64,000 nt of DNA from Phycisphaerales bacterium (GTDB lineage Bacteria > Planctomycetota > Phycisphaerae > Phycisphaerales > UBA1924): NCBI GenBank assembly GCA_029260555.1, contig JAJDCZ010000058.1, positions 1-64,000 on the forward strand, read 5' to 3'. Each line of letters begins with the position of its first letter. Position 1 is the stretch's first letter. The notes beneath the pieces are model-generated. The model ran no database searches. It had not been told where the DNA came from and saw only the letters and a program-made list of their open reading frames with translations. The position numbers and the translations under genes are program-made. Shown in pieces: positions 1 to 7,868 of the stretch.

Positions 1-154
1 CACGCCGCCCGGCTCGCCAAAGGCAGAACAAACCGGCATCGGGCATCATCGCCCAACCCACGCGGCCAAGCAAACCAAAGAAAAATCCGCCCACTCAGAT
101 CAAAATCGACTACAATGGGCGTAGTTCAGAGGTTTCAAATAATTAATGTAAACA
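1..154. other. Left window edge, unassigned
   Basis: Nothing here can be named. One forward frame is open from base 2 to a TAG near 124 but has low-complexity coding and no start inside the window, and a reverse frame is also open. Either could be the end of a neighbouring gene, or neither. The 3' end of the yfbU-like gene lies immediately to the right, and I see no terminator hairpin between them. Confidence 0.3.
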
Positions 155-670
155 CTATTTATTACTCCAGTTTAGGACAATATCATCTATGTCATTAGGC
201 TGCAAATTATACTTGTCAGGCTTCGCATTCCATTTGTTAAGCATTGCGAGATAACGAACCAGAGTGGGACCGTGACTATTTAATGAATGCGAACACTTTA
301 GGTTATCTAATTGTTCTTGAAATCGCCCTAGGTTGTTAATGAAATAGTTAGCATATGCAAAGTGTTCAGTTTCAGTATTGCCATCAAAACCACGAAATTT
401 TATTTGGTCTTCATTAATGGAGTTTGATATCAAACCCTCATTAAAATGTCGAAGGAGTACTCTGTGCATCTGCAGAATGTCAATTACTTCCTGGCATTGT
501 TCCCGTGTTACAACTTCATCTGCAGCTTCAAGAGCCCAGTCGTAGTTCAGTTCAAATCCATCTTCAAAAGCGATGCGATGAAGAGCGTATTCGGATGCTT
601 TGTCGGGATATAATTTTTCAAGAATCAGGTATTGATTAATTAGCATTATCCGTTGAAATTTGTCCATCAT
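155..670 (-). CDS. yfbU: YfbU family protein
   Basis: Small all-alpha cytosolic protein of 171 residues, close to the roughly 164 residues of E. coli YfbU. Shared signatures are an N-terminal helix of the type QRIMLINQYLILEKL, the stretch FRGFDGNTE at residues 92-100, and MLNKWNA at 143-149 (E. coli has the near-identical MLNVWHA). The biochemical role of the family is not established; in E. coli it has been mentioned among proteins that influence MazF-linked cell death. Two adjacent ATG codons follow the Shine-Dalgarno-like GGAGG, and the second (667) has the better spacing. The gene is much more AT-rich than the rest of the window: line 301-360 is 20/60 G+C by hand count, against 33/60 at 4621-4680. 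That suggests recent acquisition. It is divergent from cysS. Confidence 0.85.
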   Translation of the reverse strand: MMDKFQRIMLINQYLILEKLYPDKASEYALHRIAFEDGFELNYDWALEAADEVVTREQCQEVIDILQMHRVLLRHFNEGLISNSINEDQIKFRGFDGNTETEHFAYANYFINNLGRFQEQLDNLKCSHSLNSHGPTLVRYLAMLNKWNAKPDKYNLQPNDIDDIVLNWSNK

Positions 671-743
671 TCGCCTCCGTTACGCCGTTTTAAAAAGGAC
701 ACTGGGGTAAAAACTGAATTTCTGACATGGCTTTTATTTCATG

Positions 744-772
744 ATTGTACATGTTTTCAATTATGGCGGCAA
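744..772 (-). promoter_or_regulatory. Candidate sigma70-type promoter for yfbU
   Basis: Read on the minus strand, TTGCCG (772-767) is followed after exactly 17 bases by TACAAT (749-744). It lies about 75 bases upstream of the yfbU start in an AT-rich stretch. A TTGAAA overlaps the spacer and could give a second, weaker promoter. Assigned by pattern only. Confidence 0.35.
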
Positions 773-870
773 GGTGTTGTGTGATTTTCTGGGATTTGGT
801 GGTTTGTGAAAGTTTATCGCGGCAAATCAGGTTGTATCCCTAGAATGCTCGAGTGTTTGCATGGTGTCAG

Positions 871-894
871 CACTGACCAGGGGACTGGTCAGTG
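871..894 (+). promoter_or_regulatory. Perfect 10-bp hairpin in the cysS leader
   Basis: CACTGACCAG (871-880) and CTGGTCAGTG (885-894) are perfect inverted repeats around GGGA, which fits a GNRA tetraloop. The element ends 35 bases before the cysS start and has no T-run after it, so it is not a normal intrinsic terminator. GTCAG at 866-870 could pair alternatively with CTGAC at 873-877. It may be a translational or attenuation element for cysS, or a protein-binding dyad between the divergent yfbU and cysS genes. Confidence 0.5.
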
Positions 895-929
895 GCACGG
901 GTTATGTGCATCTGGCCTAGGATGGGGGC

Positions 930-2525
930 ATGGGATTTGAGTTGTATAACACGGTGGTTCGTCGGGTTGAGCCTTTGGTTGTGGGGGATGGTTCTCGTGT
1001 GACTTTTTACACTTGTGGGCCGACGGTTTATGACGATGCGCATATTGGGAACTTTCGGGCGTTTCTGGCTGCGGATGTTTTGCGGCGCTGGCTTGAGTCG
1101 CCGATGTGCGAGGTTGTTGATGAGTCGGGGCGGGTGCATGGCGGGCCCAGGCGGGTGGTGCATGTGATGAACATCACGGATGTCGGGCACATGACCGACG
1201 ATGAGCAGGCTGATGGCGGGGGGCAGGACAAGATGCAGGCTGCGGCGATGCGGATCGCAGAGGCGAAGAAATCGGGGAAGCTGCTGGGTGATGGTGATGG
1301 GGTGGGTGTTGATCCTTCGGACCCGTATGCGATTGCGGCGTTTTATGCGGATCGGTTTCTGGAAGATGCGAAGATGCTGGGGCTTAAGGTGGCGATCGAG
1401 GCTGAGGATGAGCCGGAGTTGATGCCCAGGCCTACGCAGAAGATTGATCAGATGATCGTGATGATCCAGAGGCTGATTGAGCGGGGTCATGCGTATGTGA
1501 CGGGGCAAGGTCAGGAAAATGGGGCTGTGTATTTTGATGTTTCGTCGTATGGGGATTATGGGAAGTTGAGTGGGAACACGCTGGATGCATTGCGGGCTGG
1601 GGCGGGGGGGCGTGTGTCGCAGGATCAGACAGCGCAGAAGAAGCATGCGGGGGATTTTTTGCTGTGGAAAGCGGATCCGAGTCATCTTATGAAGTGGGAT
1701 TCGCCTTGGGGGGCAGGGTATCCGGGATGGCATCTGGAATGCTCAGCGATGGCGCTGGAGGCGCTGGCTGGCGGGCTTGATGGCGCGGGTGTGATTGATC
1801 TGCATTCGGGCGGGGAGGACAATATTTTTCCGCATCATGAGTGTGAGATGGCGCAGTCTTGCTGTGCAACGGGGAGTGAGCGATTTGCCAGGTGCTGGTT
1901 TCATGCTCGGCATTTGATGATCGAAGGCGAGAAGATGTCAAAGTCCAAGGGGAACTATTACACAGCACGCGATCTGTTTGGGCGAGGGATTCAGCCTGCG
2001 GCGTTGAGGCTTGAGTTGATCAAGACGCACTATCGCACGAATGCGAACTTTACCATGCAGGGGCTGAAAGATTCGCAGCGCATTGTTGATCGTTGGCGTC
2101 GGGTGGCTGTGGCGTTTAAAGAGGGTGTTGAGCCTGATGAGCAGGGCGAGGAGATGCTCAGGTCCTTTGCGCATGCGATGGATGATGATCTGAATGTGTC
2201 GGGAGCGATCGGGGTTTTTAATAGCTGGTTGTCCGGGGTGGGTGAACCAACGGCGGCGGATGCGGCAGCGGTGAGGCTGATTGATGATGTTCTGGGTACG
2301 CTGGAGCTGGTCGAGGCTGAGCATACGGAGACGGCGATTGGTGTTTTGGGGCCTGGGGTGGAGCCTGATGCGGCGATTGAGGGGCTTTTGAATCAGCGGA
2401 AAGAAGCGCGGGCGGCGAAGGATTTTGCACGGGCCGATGAGATACGCGGGGAGCTTGAGGAGCTGGGTCTGGAGATTCGCGATTTGCCTGAGGGCCGGGT
2501 TCAGGTGTCGTTGGCCGGTGGCTGA
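930..2525 (+). CDS. cysS: Cysteinyl-tRNA synthetase
   Basis: Class I aminoacyl-tRNA synthetase that charges tRNA-Cys with cysteine in the cytosol. The HIGH-like motif is HIGN at residues 38-41 and the KMSKS loop is at 335-339. Zinc ligands expected for the family are visible as C29, C271 (in WHLECSAM) and the PHHECE stretch at 301-306. The 531 residues exceed the 461 of E. coli CysS, mainly through insertions around residues 60-75 and 90-130. The DALR/anticodon-binding part follows residue 370. The ATG at 930 is preceded by a G-rich stretch; an ATG at 922 is in another frame. It probably heads the run into lptF 38 bases downstream. Confidence 0.97.
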   Translation: MGFELYNTVVRRVEPLVVGDGSRVTFYTCGPTVYDDAHIGNFRAFLAADVLRRWLESPMCEVVDESGRVHGGPRRVVHVMNITDVGHMTDDEQADGGGQDKMQAAAMRIAEAKKSGKLLGDGDGVGVDPSDPYAIAAFYADRFLEDAKMLGLKVAIEAEDEPELMPRPTQKIDQMIVMIQRLIERGHAYVTGQGQENGAVYFDVSSYGDYGKLSGNTLDALRAGAGGRVSQDQTAQKKHAGDFLLWKADPSHLMKWDSPWGAGYPGWHLECSAMALEALAGGLDGAGVIDLHSGGEDNIFPHHECEMAQSCCATGSERFARCWFHARHLMIEGEKMSKSKGNYYTARDLFGRGIQPAALRLELIKTHYRTNANFTMQGLKDSQRIVDRWRRVAVAFKEGVEPDEQGEEMLRSFAHAMDDDLNVSGAIGVFNSWLSGVGEPTAADAAAVRLIDDVLGTLELVEAEHTETAIGVLGPGVEPDAAIEGLLNQRKEARAAKDFARADEIRGELEELGLEIRDLPEGRVQVSLAGG

Positions 2526-2563
2526 GAGGTCTTTGGCTTGATCTTTTACTATGATCGGTCCGC

Positions 2564-4258
2564 ATGCTGAGCAGGTCACCACAGACAATCTGGCGATACG
2601 CACTCATCGAGATGTGGCGATTGATCATTTTGGCCACGGCGGTGCTGGTGACGGTGATCTCGTTTAGTGCCACGATCAAGTATGTTGCAGATGGTCGGCT
2701 TGATGCGCTTTCTGCGTTGAAGTTCATGATGCTGGCGGTTTTACCGATGCTTCAGTATGCCTTGCCGTTTGCGGCGGGTTTTGGTACGACGCTGGCGTAT
2801 CACCGCATGGCACAGGACAACGAGCTGGTTGCATCGCACGCGGGGGGGGTGAGCCATCGGGCTTTGCTTGTGCCTGGGATGATCAGCGGATTGATTCTGG
2901 CAGGGTCGGTTTCATTGTTGAGTGAGCAGGTGATTCCAAGGTTTTTGGGGACGATGGAGCAGCTGATTTCCAAGGATGCTGCGCGGATGATCGTGGCGAG
3001 CGTGCAAAGAGGCGAGGCGATTTCGTTTGGCAATGTGCTGGTGCATGCGGATTCGGTTAAGGAACTTGGACCTGATGCAGCGAGTGGGGCCAGCGATCGG
3101 TTGCTTTTGAACCATATTGCGGCGATTACGCTGAATGATGATGCGGATGTTCAGACGGAGTTGACGGCGAATCGGGCGTGGGTGTATCTCTTTCCGGGGG
3201 TGAGCCGTGCTGGCGGGGGTGGGGGCGAGTTTTCAGATCAGGAGCGGTCGACTTTTGTGTTGATGCGGATAGAGAACATTGTTTACAAGATGGACAACAA
3301 GTCTGGCACGCAGGCGGTGATGGACTTTGAGCAGGACATTGATGCGGGTGTGCGTGATGACCCCAAGTTTTTGACATGGTCTGAGCTTCGGGCTTTGCGA
3401 AAAACGCCTGAGCAGATGAGCTGGGTGGAGCAGCGGCGGCGGAATCTGGCTGCGCATATGGCGCACAGGCCAACGATTAATGCGATTCTGGAATCGCTGA
3501 AGACCACGGGTCGTGCGACATTGGTATCAGATGATGGGGCTGAGGTTACATTTGAGGGTCGCTGGATGGCATGGCGGCCCAGCGCGGGTCGGTGGGAGGT
3601 TCTCAGGCGTGATGGTCAAGAGCGCGTGATTGTTGATGTCCAGCGGGATGGTCGCGTGACCAGGCATCAGGCACAACTGGCCAGGCTTCGGATTCGTCAG
3701 GTATCTCGCAAGGGTGATCGTGACATGCATCTTGAGCTTGAGCTTGAGGAAGTGCTGACAAGTCTGCCTGGTGTGTCGGGTGATGCAGCCAATGAGCAGA
3801 GGCGCGTGTCGCTGAGGAAACTGAGGCTGAGGGATGATCCGCTTGAGAGCCTGAGGCAGATGGGTTCGTATGAGTTGATCGATCTGGCAGAAAAAAGACG
3901 GGTGGACCCCACGCGTAATGAAGAGTTTCTGGCGGGGCCGATTCATGAGCTTGAATCGCGTGTTGAGGATCTTCAGCGTGAGATTACATCCAAGCAGCAT
4001 GAGCGCATGGCGATGAGTGTTAATTGTTTTGTGATGATTCTGGCGGGGGCTGTGATTGCGATGCATTTGCGGAACAGTTTGCCTTTGATTGTTTATCTGG
4101 GCAGCTTTTTTCCGGCTTTGTTGACGGTTATTACCATCAGTGCGGGTCAGCAGATGACGCATGACAATGGGCTGGTGGGGCTGATATTGCTTTGGGGTGG
4201 TGTTGTGGGGATGTTTATCTATACGGGTGTGCTTTATTTTGTATTGAGTCGACATTAG
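2564..4258 (+). CDS. LptF/LptG (YjgP/YjgQ) family permease, long form
   Basis: Inner-membrane permease of the kind that pairs with a second LptF/G subunit and the LptB ATPase to extract lipopolysaccharide from the inner membrane. Hydrophobic segments lie near residues 18-41, 52-75 and 100-122. The periplasmic jellyroll region follows, then three C-terminal membrane segments after about residue 480. At 564 residues it is about 200 longer than E. coli LptF (366), with the extra length in the periplasmic part and a charged, probably helical stretch near 440-480 just before the fourth membrane segment. It lies 38 bases after cysS and 15 before the GT39 gene. The partner subunit is probably the gene at 6648. 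Assignment as LptF rather than LptG is inference from order and length. Confidence 0.85.
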   Translation: MLSRSPQTIWRYALIEMWRLIILATAVLVTVISFSATIKYVADGRLDALSALKFMMLAVLPMLQYALPFAAGFGTTLAYHRMAQDNELVASHAGGVSHRALLVPGMISGLILAGSVSLLSEQVIPRFLGTMEQLISKDAARMIVASVQRGEAISFGNVLVHADSVKELGPDAASGASDRLLLNHIAAITLNDDADVQTELTANRAWVYLFPGVSRAGGGGGEFSDQERSTFVLMRIENIVYKMDNKSGTQAVMDFEQDIDAGVRDDPKFLTWSELRALRKTPEQMSWVEQRRRNLAAHMAHRPTINAILESLKTTGRATLVSDDGAEVTFEGRWMAWRPSAGRWEVLRRDGQERVIVDVQRDGRVTRHQAQLARLRIRQVSRKGDRDMHLELELEEVLTSLPGVSGDAANEQRRVSLRKLRLRDDPLESLRQMGSYELIDLAEKRRVDPTRNEEFLAGPIHELESRVEDLQREITSKQHERMAMSVNCFVMILAGAVIAMHLRNSLPLIVYLGSFFPALLTVITISAGQQMTHDNGLVGLILLWGGVVGMFIYTGVLYFVLSRH

Positions 4259-4273
4259 GTGTTGTGATCCAGC

Positions 4274-5962
4274 ATGAATGACAGCGGTTTGACAAACTTG
4301 CCCGGTGTAGATGGAGGGCGGATGGCGTTCATGCCTTGGGCTACGAAGCCTGGTGTGACGGTGATGCTGGTTTTGGGCATTGCGTTGTTTCGTATGGCCT
4401 ATTTGCTGTGGTGGAGTCCTTACAGCCTGATTGAGGATGAGGCGTTTTACTGGCAGTGGAGTCATCATTTGCAGCTTTCGTACTCGACCAAGGGGCCGGG
4501 GATTTCGTGGGCGATCTGGTTTTCTACGCAGTTGTTTGGTGATACGGAGCTGGGTGTGCGGATGCCTGCGGTGGTCTTTGCAGCGATTGGTGCGTTGGCA
4601 AGTGCGGGGTTGGCCAGTGAGATAACCAGGGATTGGCGGTCGGGGTTTTGTGCTGCACTGGTCTGGCATTTGACACCGATTTTTATTTTCACGGGGATTA
4701 TTTCGACGATTGACATGCCTTATACAGCGAGCTGGATGGTGGCTTCGTGGGCTGCGAGTTGTGCGTTTAAGCGGGGGTCGTGGGGGGCATGGATAGTTCT
4801 GGGGATTTCGCTGGCAAGCGGTTTTTTGTTTAAGTACACGATGGTGTTGATTGTGCCGGGGTTGGTGCTGGCGTGGTTCAGTCTGGGCAGGCCAAGGGTT
4901 GCTGGCGGGCGATTGCTGGTGGGGGTGTTGGTGGCGTGTCTGGGCGCGGTGCCGATTGTTATTTACAACGCGCAGCATGGGTGGTCTACGGTGTTGCATC
5001 TTCTGGGGCAGTTGGGTGTGGCGGGTGGGGACATGCCAGTTGACAGCACAGGAGCTGCGGGTTGGACATTCAGGCCGGTGCAGATTCTTGAATATGTTGG
5101 GATTCAGCTTGCGATGGGCGGGCCGATGGTTTTTCTGGCGGTGTACAGCTTGTGGGTTGGGCGAAAAGAGCGCAGTCCATGGCTGGGGGACATGTATTAT
5201 TTGATGTTGGTGGGCGTGCCGATTTTTGTATTTTATTTGCTGGTGAGCTTGCTGACGCGTGTTGAAGGCAACTGGCCGATGGCGGGTTTTGCGACATTGA
5301 TCACGCTGACGGGGATCGGGGCGGTTCATGCAATGGACGAATACAGGGGTGCTATCAGGCAATGGCGAATGACAGCTCACCCAAGGGTGAAGATGGGCAT
5401 ATTTCGCAAGCAGCCTGAATCATGGCGGCAAATGACCTGGCATATTACGATTGTGCTGGGGCTGATCGTTGCGATGGCGATGTTGAGGCTTGATCTGGTT
5501 GCCAGGCTGCCGGGCACTTCGTTTTTGCCGGTTGGTCGGTTGACCAGTGCCCGGCCCATGTCGGAATCGGCAGCGTTGTTGCTGGATCAGTTGCGTGCTG
5601 AGCCACGGGCGGGGGGGAAGGAGCCTTTTGTGATTGCTCAGCACTATGGGAGGGCGGCGGTGCTTCGTTTTTACTTGCCGGGGCAGCCTGTGGTGTATTG
5701 TTCGAGCAGCGTGATGGCGGGCAGACACACCGATTATGACACATGGGCGGAGACTGATCTGCGAGATATGGATCTGTTAGAGGGGAGGCCTGCGCTTGTG
5801 ATCGGGGCGACGGGTGACCAGTGGGCGAGGGCGTTTGAAGCGATCAAGGAGATCGGTCCTGTTGAAGGGGATCATAAGAAGGGGCGCGTTGCATCGTTTG
5901 GTTTTGGATACAGGGGTTTTGATCAGGCGAAGAGCGAGTCTGAGTCAGAGGGTCAGCCATGA
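4274..5962 (+). CDS. GT39/ArnT-like polyprenyl-phosphate-sugar glycosyltransferase
   Basis: Multi-spanning GT-C glycosyltransferase of the PMT/ArnT type (family PF13231/PF02366), which moves a sugar from a polyprenyl phosphate carrier to an acceptor on the periplasmic face. After the first membrane segment the acidic motif IEDEAFYWQWS (about residues 54-64) matches the conserved D/E pair of the first periplasmic loop. It is followed by a lysine-containing loop, YSTKGPGISW, as in ArnT-type enzymes. About ten further membrane segments and a soluble C-terminal part follow. Its place between two Lpt permease genes, with a 4-base ATGA overlap into the PAP2 gene, suggests that its acceptor is lipid A or another exported lipid. 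Donor and acceptor are not readable from the sequence. Confidence 0.85.
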   Translation: MNDSGLTNLPGVDGGRMAFMPWATKPGVTVMLVLGIALFRMAYLLWWSPYSLIEDEAFYWQWSHHLQLSYSTKGPGISWAIWFSTQLFGDTELGVRMPAVVFAAIGALASAGLASEITRDWRSGFCAALVWHLTPIFIFTGIISTIDMPYTASWMVASWAASCAFKRGSWGAWIVLGISLASGFLFKYTMVLIVPGLVLAWFSLGRPRVAGGRLLVGVLVACLGAVPIVIYNAQHGWSTVLHLLGQLGVAGGDMPVDSTGAAGWTFRPVQILEYVGIQLAMGGPMVFLAVYSLWVGRKERSPWLGDMYYLMLVGVPIFVFYLLVSLLTRVEGNWPMAGFATLITLTGIGAVHAMDEYRGAIRQWRMTAHPRVKMGIFRKQPESWRQMTWHITIVLGLIVAMAMLRLDLVARLPGTSFLPVGRLTSARPMSESAALLLDQLRAEPRAGGKEPFVIAQHYGRAAVLRFYLPGQPVVYCSSSVMAGRHTDYDTWAETDLRDMDLLEGRPALVIGATGDQWARAFEAIKEIGPVEGDHKKGRVASFGFGYRGFDQAKSESESEGQP

Positions 5963-6651
5963 GTTTGTCATTATTGACAGGGGGCTGGAAGAGGCGTGTT
6001 GTTGTGGTGGCGTTCCTGGTGGCAGCGGTGATGGTTTTGACGCATTTTCTGGATCGGGGTGTGTACCACGCGCTGGTGATGGACAAGAGCGAGGTTGAGG
6101 GGCAGGACTGGTATCGGTTGTTGCGGGTGATGGGGTATTTGCCGACATGGATTTTGATTGGCGGGGCGATGCTGATGATTGATGGTGTGGGGTCGCGGGC
6201 AGGGAGCGGGGGCGGGAAAGCGCGGGGAAGGTTGGGGGGTCGGGGGGTTTGGGGGGGGCGGGGTTTGGGGTTGATGATTTCAGCGGCATCTGGGGGGTTG
6301 TTGGCGGAGTTGATCAAGCGGGTTGTGGGGCGGGAGAGGCCCGGGCTGCACGACGGGTTGCATGTGTTCAAGCCGATCTTTCGTGGGTTTGTTGATGATT
6401 CGAATCTTGGTTTTGTGTCGAGTCATACAGCGGTGGCGTTTGGGGCGTTGTGTTTTATGGGTTTGGTCTGGCCTCGGGGGCGATGGTTGTTTTTGCTTGT
6501 CGCTGGGGGATGCGGGTTGAGCCGAATGCTGGTGGGGGCGCACTTTCTGGGTGATGTGGTTGGTGGGGCGGTTGCGGGGATGGTGTGTGCTTATGGAGTC
6601 TGGAAAGTTCTGGGTTATGATCGGGCATTGAACAGGAGTTTGCGTGCGTGA
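5959..6651 (+). CDS. PAP2-family membrane phosphatase
   Basis: Integral membrane phosphatase of the PAP2/acid phosphatase superfamily. All three motifs are visible: K120...R127-P128 (KRVVGRERP), S154-S155-H156 (SSHT), and S188-R189...H195...D199 (SRMLVGAHFLGD). Family members remove phosphate from lipid A, undecaprenyl diphosphate or phosphatidic acid on the outer side of the inner membrane. It overlaps the GT39 gene by ATGA and lptG by GTGA, so the four proteins are probably made together. A Gly/Arg-rich loop (residues 80-104) is encoded by an extreme G-run. Substrate is inferred only from context: a lipid A 1- or 4'-phosphate, or the polyprenyl carrier released by the GT39 enzyme. Confidence 0.9.
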   Translation: MSLSLLTGGWKRRVVVVAFLVAAVMVLTHFLDRGVYHALVMDKSEVEGQDWYRLLRVMGYLPTWILIGGAMLMIDGVGSRAGSGGGKARGRLGGRGVWGGRGLGLMISAASGGLLAELIKRVVGRERPGLHDGLHVFKPIFRGFVDDSNLGFVSSHTAVAFGALCFMGLVWPRGRWLFLLVAGGCGLSRMLVGAHFLGDVVGGAVAGMVCAYGVWKVLGYDRALNRSLRA

Positions 6652-7766
6652 CGCTATTGGATCGGTACATTGCCAAGCAGTATTTGATGAACATCGTTGC
6701 GTTGTTTGTGATTTTGTTCTGTTTTATCATGACCATCGATATTTCGGTGAATCTTGATCGGTTCATAGAGCTGGCGGACAACTTTTCACACCAGCAGGGT
6801 GGGAGCGGGTCGCTGATCAGAAAGGCTGCCATCACGGTGTTTTTGATTCTTGATTTGTGGTGGCCTCGGCTGATTGAGCTGACCAACTACATGCTGGGGC
6901 TGGTGATGGTGGGGGCGATGGGGTTTACTTTTACGCAGATGGTGCGTCATCGCGAGCTGGTGGCGGTGTTGGCGGGCGGGATCAGTCTGCATCGAGTTGC
7001 CAGGCCGATCATGCTGGTGGCGGTGGGGCTGACTTTATTGCAGGCGTTGAGTCAGGAGTTTGTGGTGCCGAACTTGAGTGATCGGCTGACGCGTGATCAT
7101 GGTGAGGCGGGGCGTCGGAAGCTTGATGCGGACATTGTGCCTTTGGTTGCGGATAACCAGGGGCGGCTGTGGTATGCCAAGAGTTTTGATGCGGATGTTG
7201 GGAGTCTGCATGATGTGTATATCTGGCAGCGGGATGAACAGGGTTTGGCGACGATCAGGATCAGAGCTGAGGAAGCGCGATGGACGACGGGTGTGTGGGT
7301 GCTTTATGGTGTGCAGGCGTGGGTGGCGGGGACGAATCAACAGTTGGCAGATCCGCCGACGCGCATCAAGACCGAGATGGACCCTACAGCATTGAAGATG
7401 AAGCGATTTGCGGGATATCAGCAGAATCTGAGCTGGAGGCAGATTTCGCAGATGCTTGAGAATGAGGATGTCGGGCAATCGATGTTGCGTGACGGGCTTG
7501 AGCGGGTGAGGTTTGGTCGAGTTTCGTCGATGTTGACGAATTTGCTTTCGTTGATGATTTCGTTGCCGTTTTATCTGACGCGTGTGCCTAAGAACATGAT
7601 GATTCAATCGCTGAAGGGTGCTCCGGTGGCGATAGTTGCACTTTTGGGCGCTGCATTGGGTGTGGCTGCGGTCATTCCGGGGCTTCCAGCAGCGATTGCG
7701 GTGTTTATTCCGGTGATGGTTTTGACGCCAGTGGCGATTGCGTCATTGACGGCAATGGAAACCTGA
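6648..7766 (+). CDS. LptG/LptF family permease
   Basis: Second YjgP/YjgQ-family permease, 372 residues, close to the normal length. It begins MTLLDRYIAKQYL, a typical amphipathic LptG start, with membrane segments near 15-35, 75-95 and 120-140. A periplasmic jellyroll follows, then three C-terminal segments (from about 285). A GTG start is chosen because it overlaps the PAP2 stop (GTGA) and AGGAG lies 8 bases upstream (6634-6638). It should form the heterodimer with the long LptF-like protein at 2564. Its LptB ATPase, LptC and LptA partners are not in the window. Confidence 0.88.
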   Translation: MTLLDRYIAKQYLMNIVALFVILFCFIMTIDISVNLDRFIELADNFSHQQGGSGSLIRKAAITVFLILDLWWPRLIELTNYMLGLVMVGAMGFTFTQMVRHRELVAVLAGGISLHRVARPIMLVAVGLTLLQALSQEFVVPNLSDRLTRDHGEAGRRKLDADIVPLVADNQGRLWYAKSFDADVGSLHDVYIWQRDEQGLATIRIRAEEARWTTGVWVLYGVQAWVAGTNQQLADPPTRIKTEMDPTALKMKRFAGYQQNLSWRQISQMLENEDVGQSMLRDGLERVRFGRVSSMLTNLLSLMISLPFYLTRVPKNMMIQSLKGAPVAIVALLGAALGVAAVIPGLPAAIAVFIPVMVLTPVAIASLTAMET

Positions 7767-7868
7767 GCGGCTCATATCGGACTGGCTGCGAACAGAACGC
7801 GATCAAAATAGTGTTGAGTATTGGACAAAGTCTTGCTGTGCAGCGTGGTTGGCTGTATGATGGAGGCG

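Noticed and set aside
866-929. T-box riboswitch for cysS
   Set aside because: No T-box consensus and no terminator/antiterminator pair; only a single hairpin is visible.
867-1733. Long reverse open frame opposite cysS
   Set aside because: Low-complexity Arg/His/Pro-rich product caused by the G-rich top strand; cysS on the other strand has all synthetase motifs.
3527-5380. 617-codon reverse open frame opposite lptF and the GT39 gene
   Set aside because: Crosses two well-supported forward genes, with a Pro/Arg/His/Gln-rich product and no motif. It is a compositional shadow.
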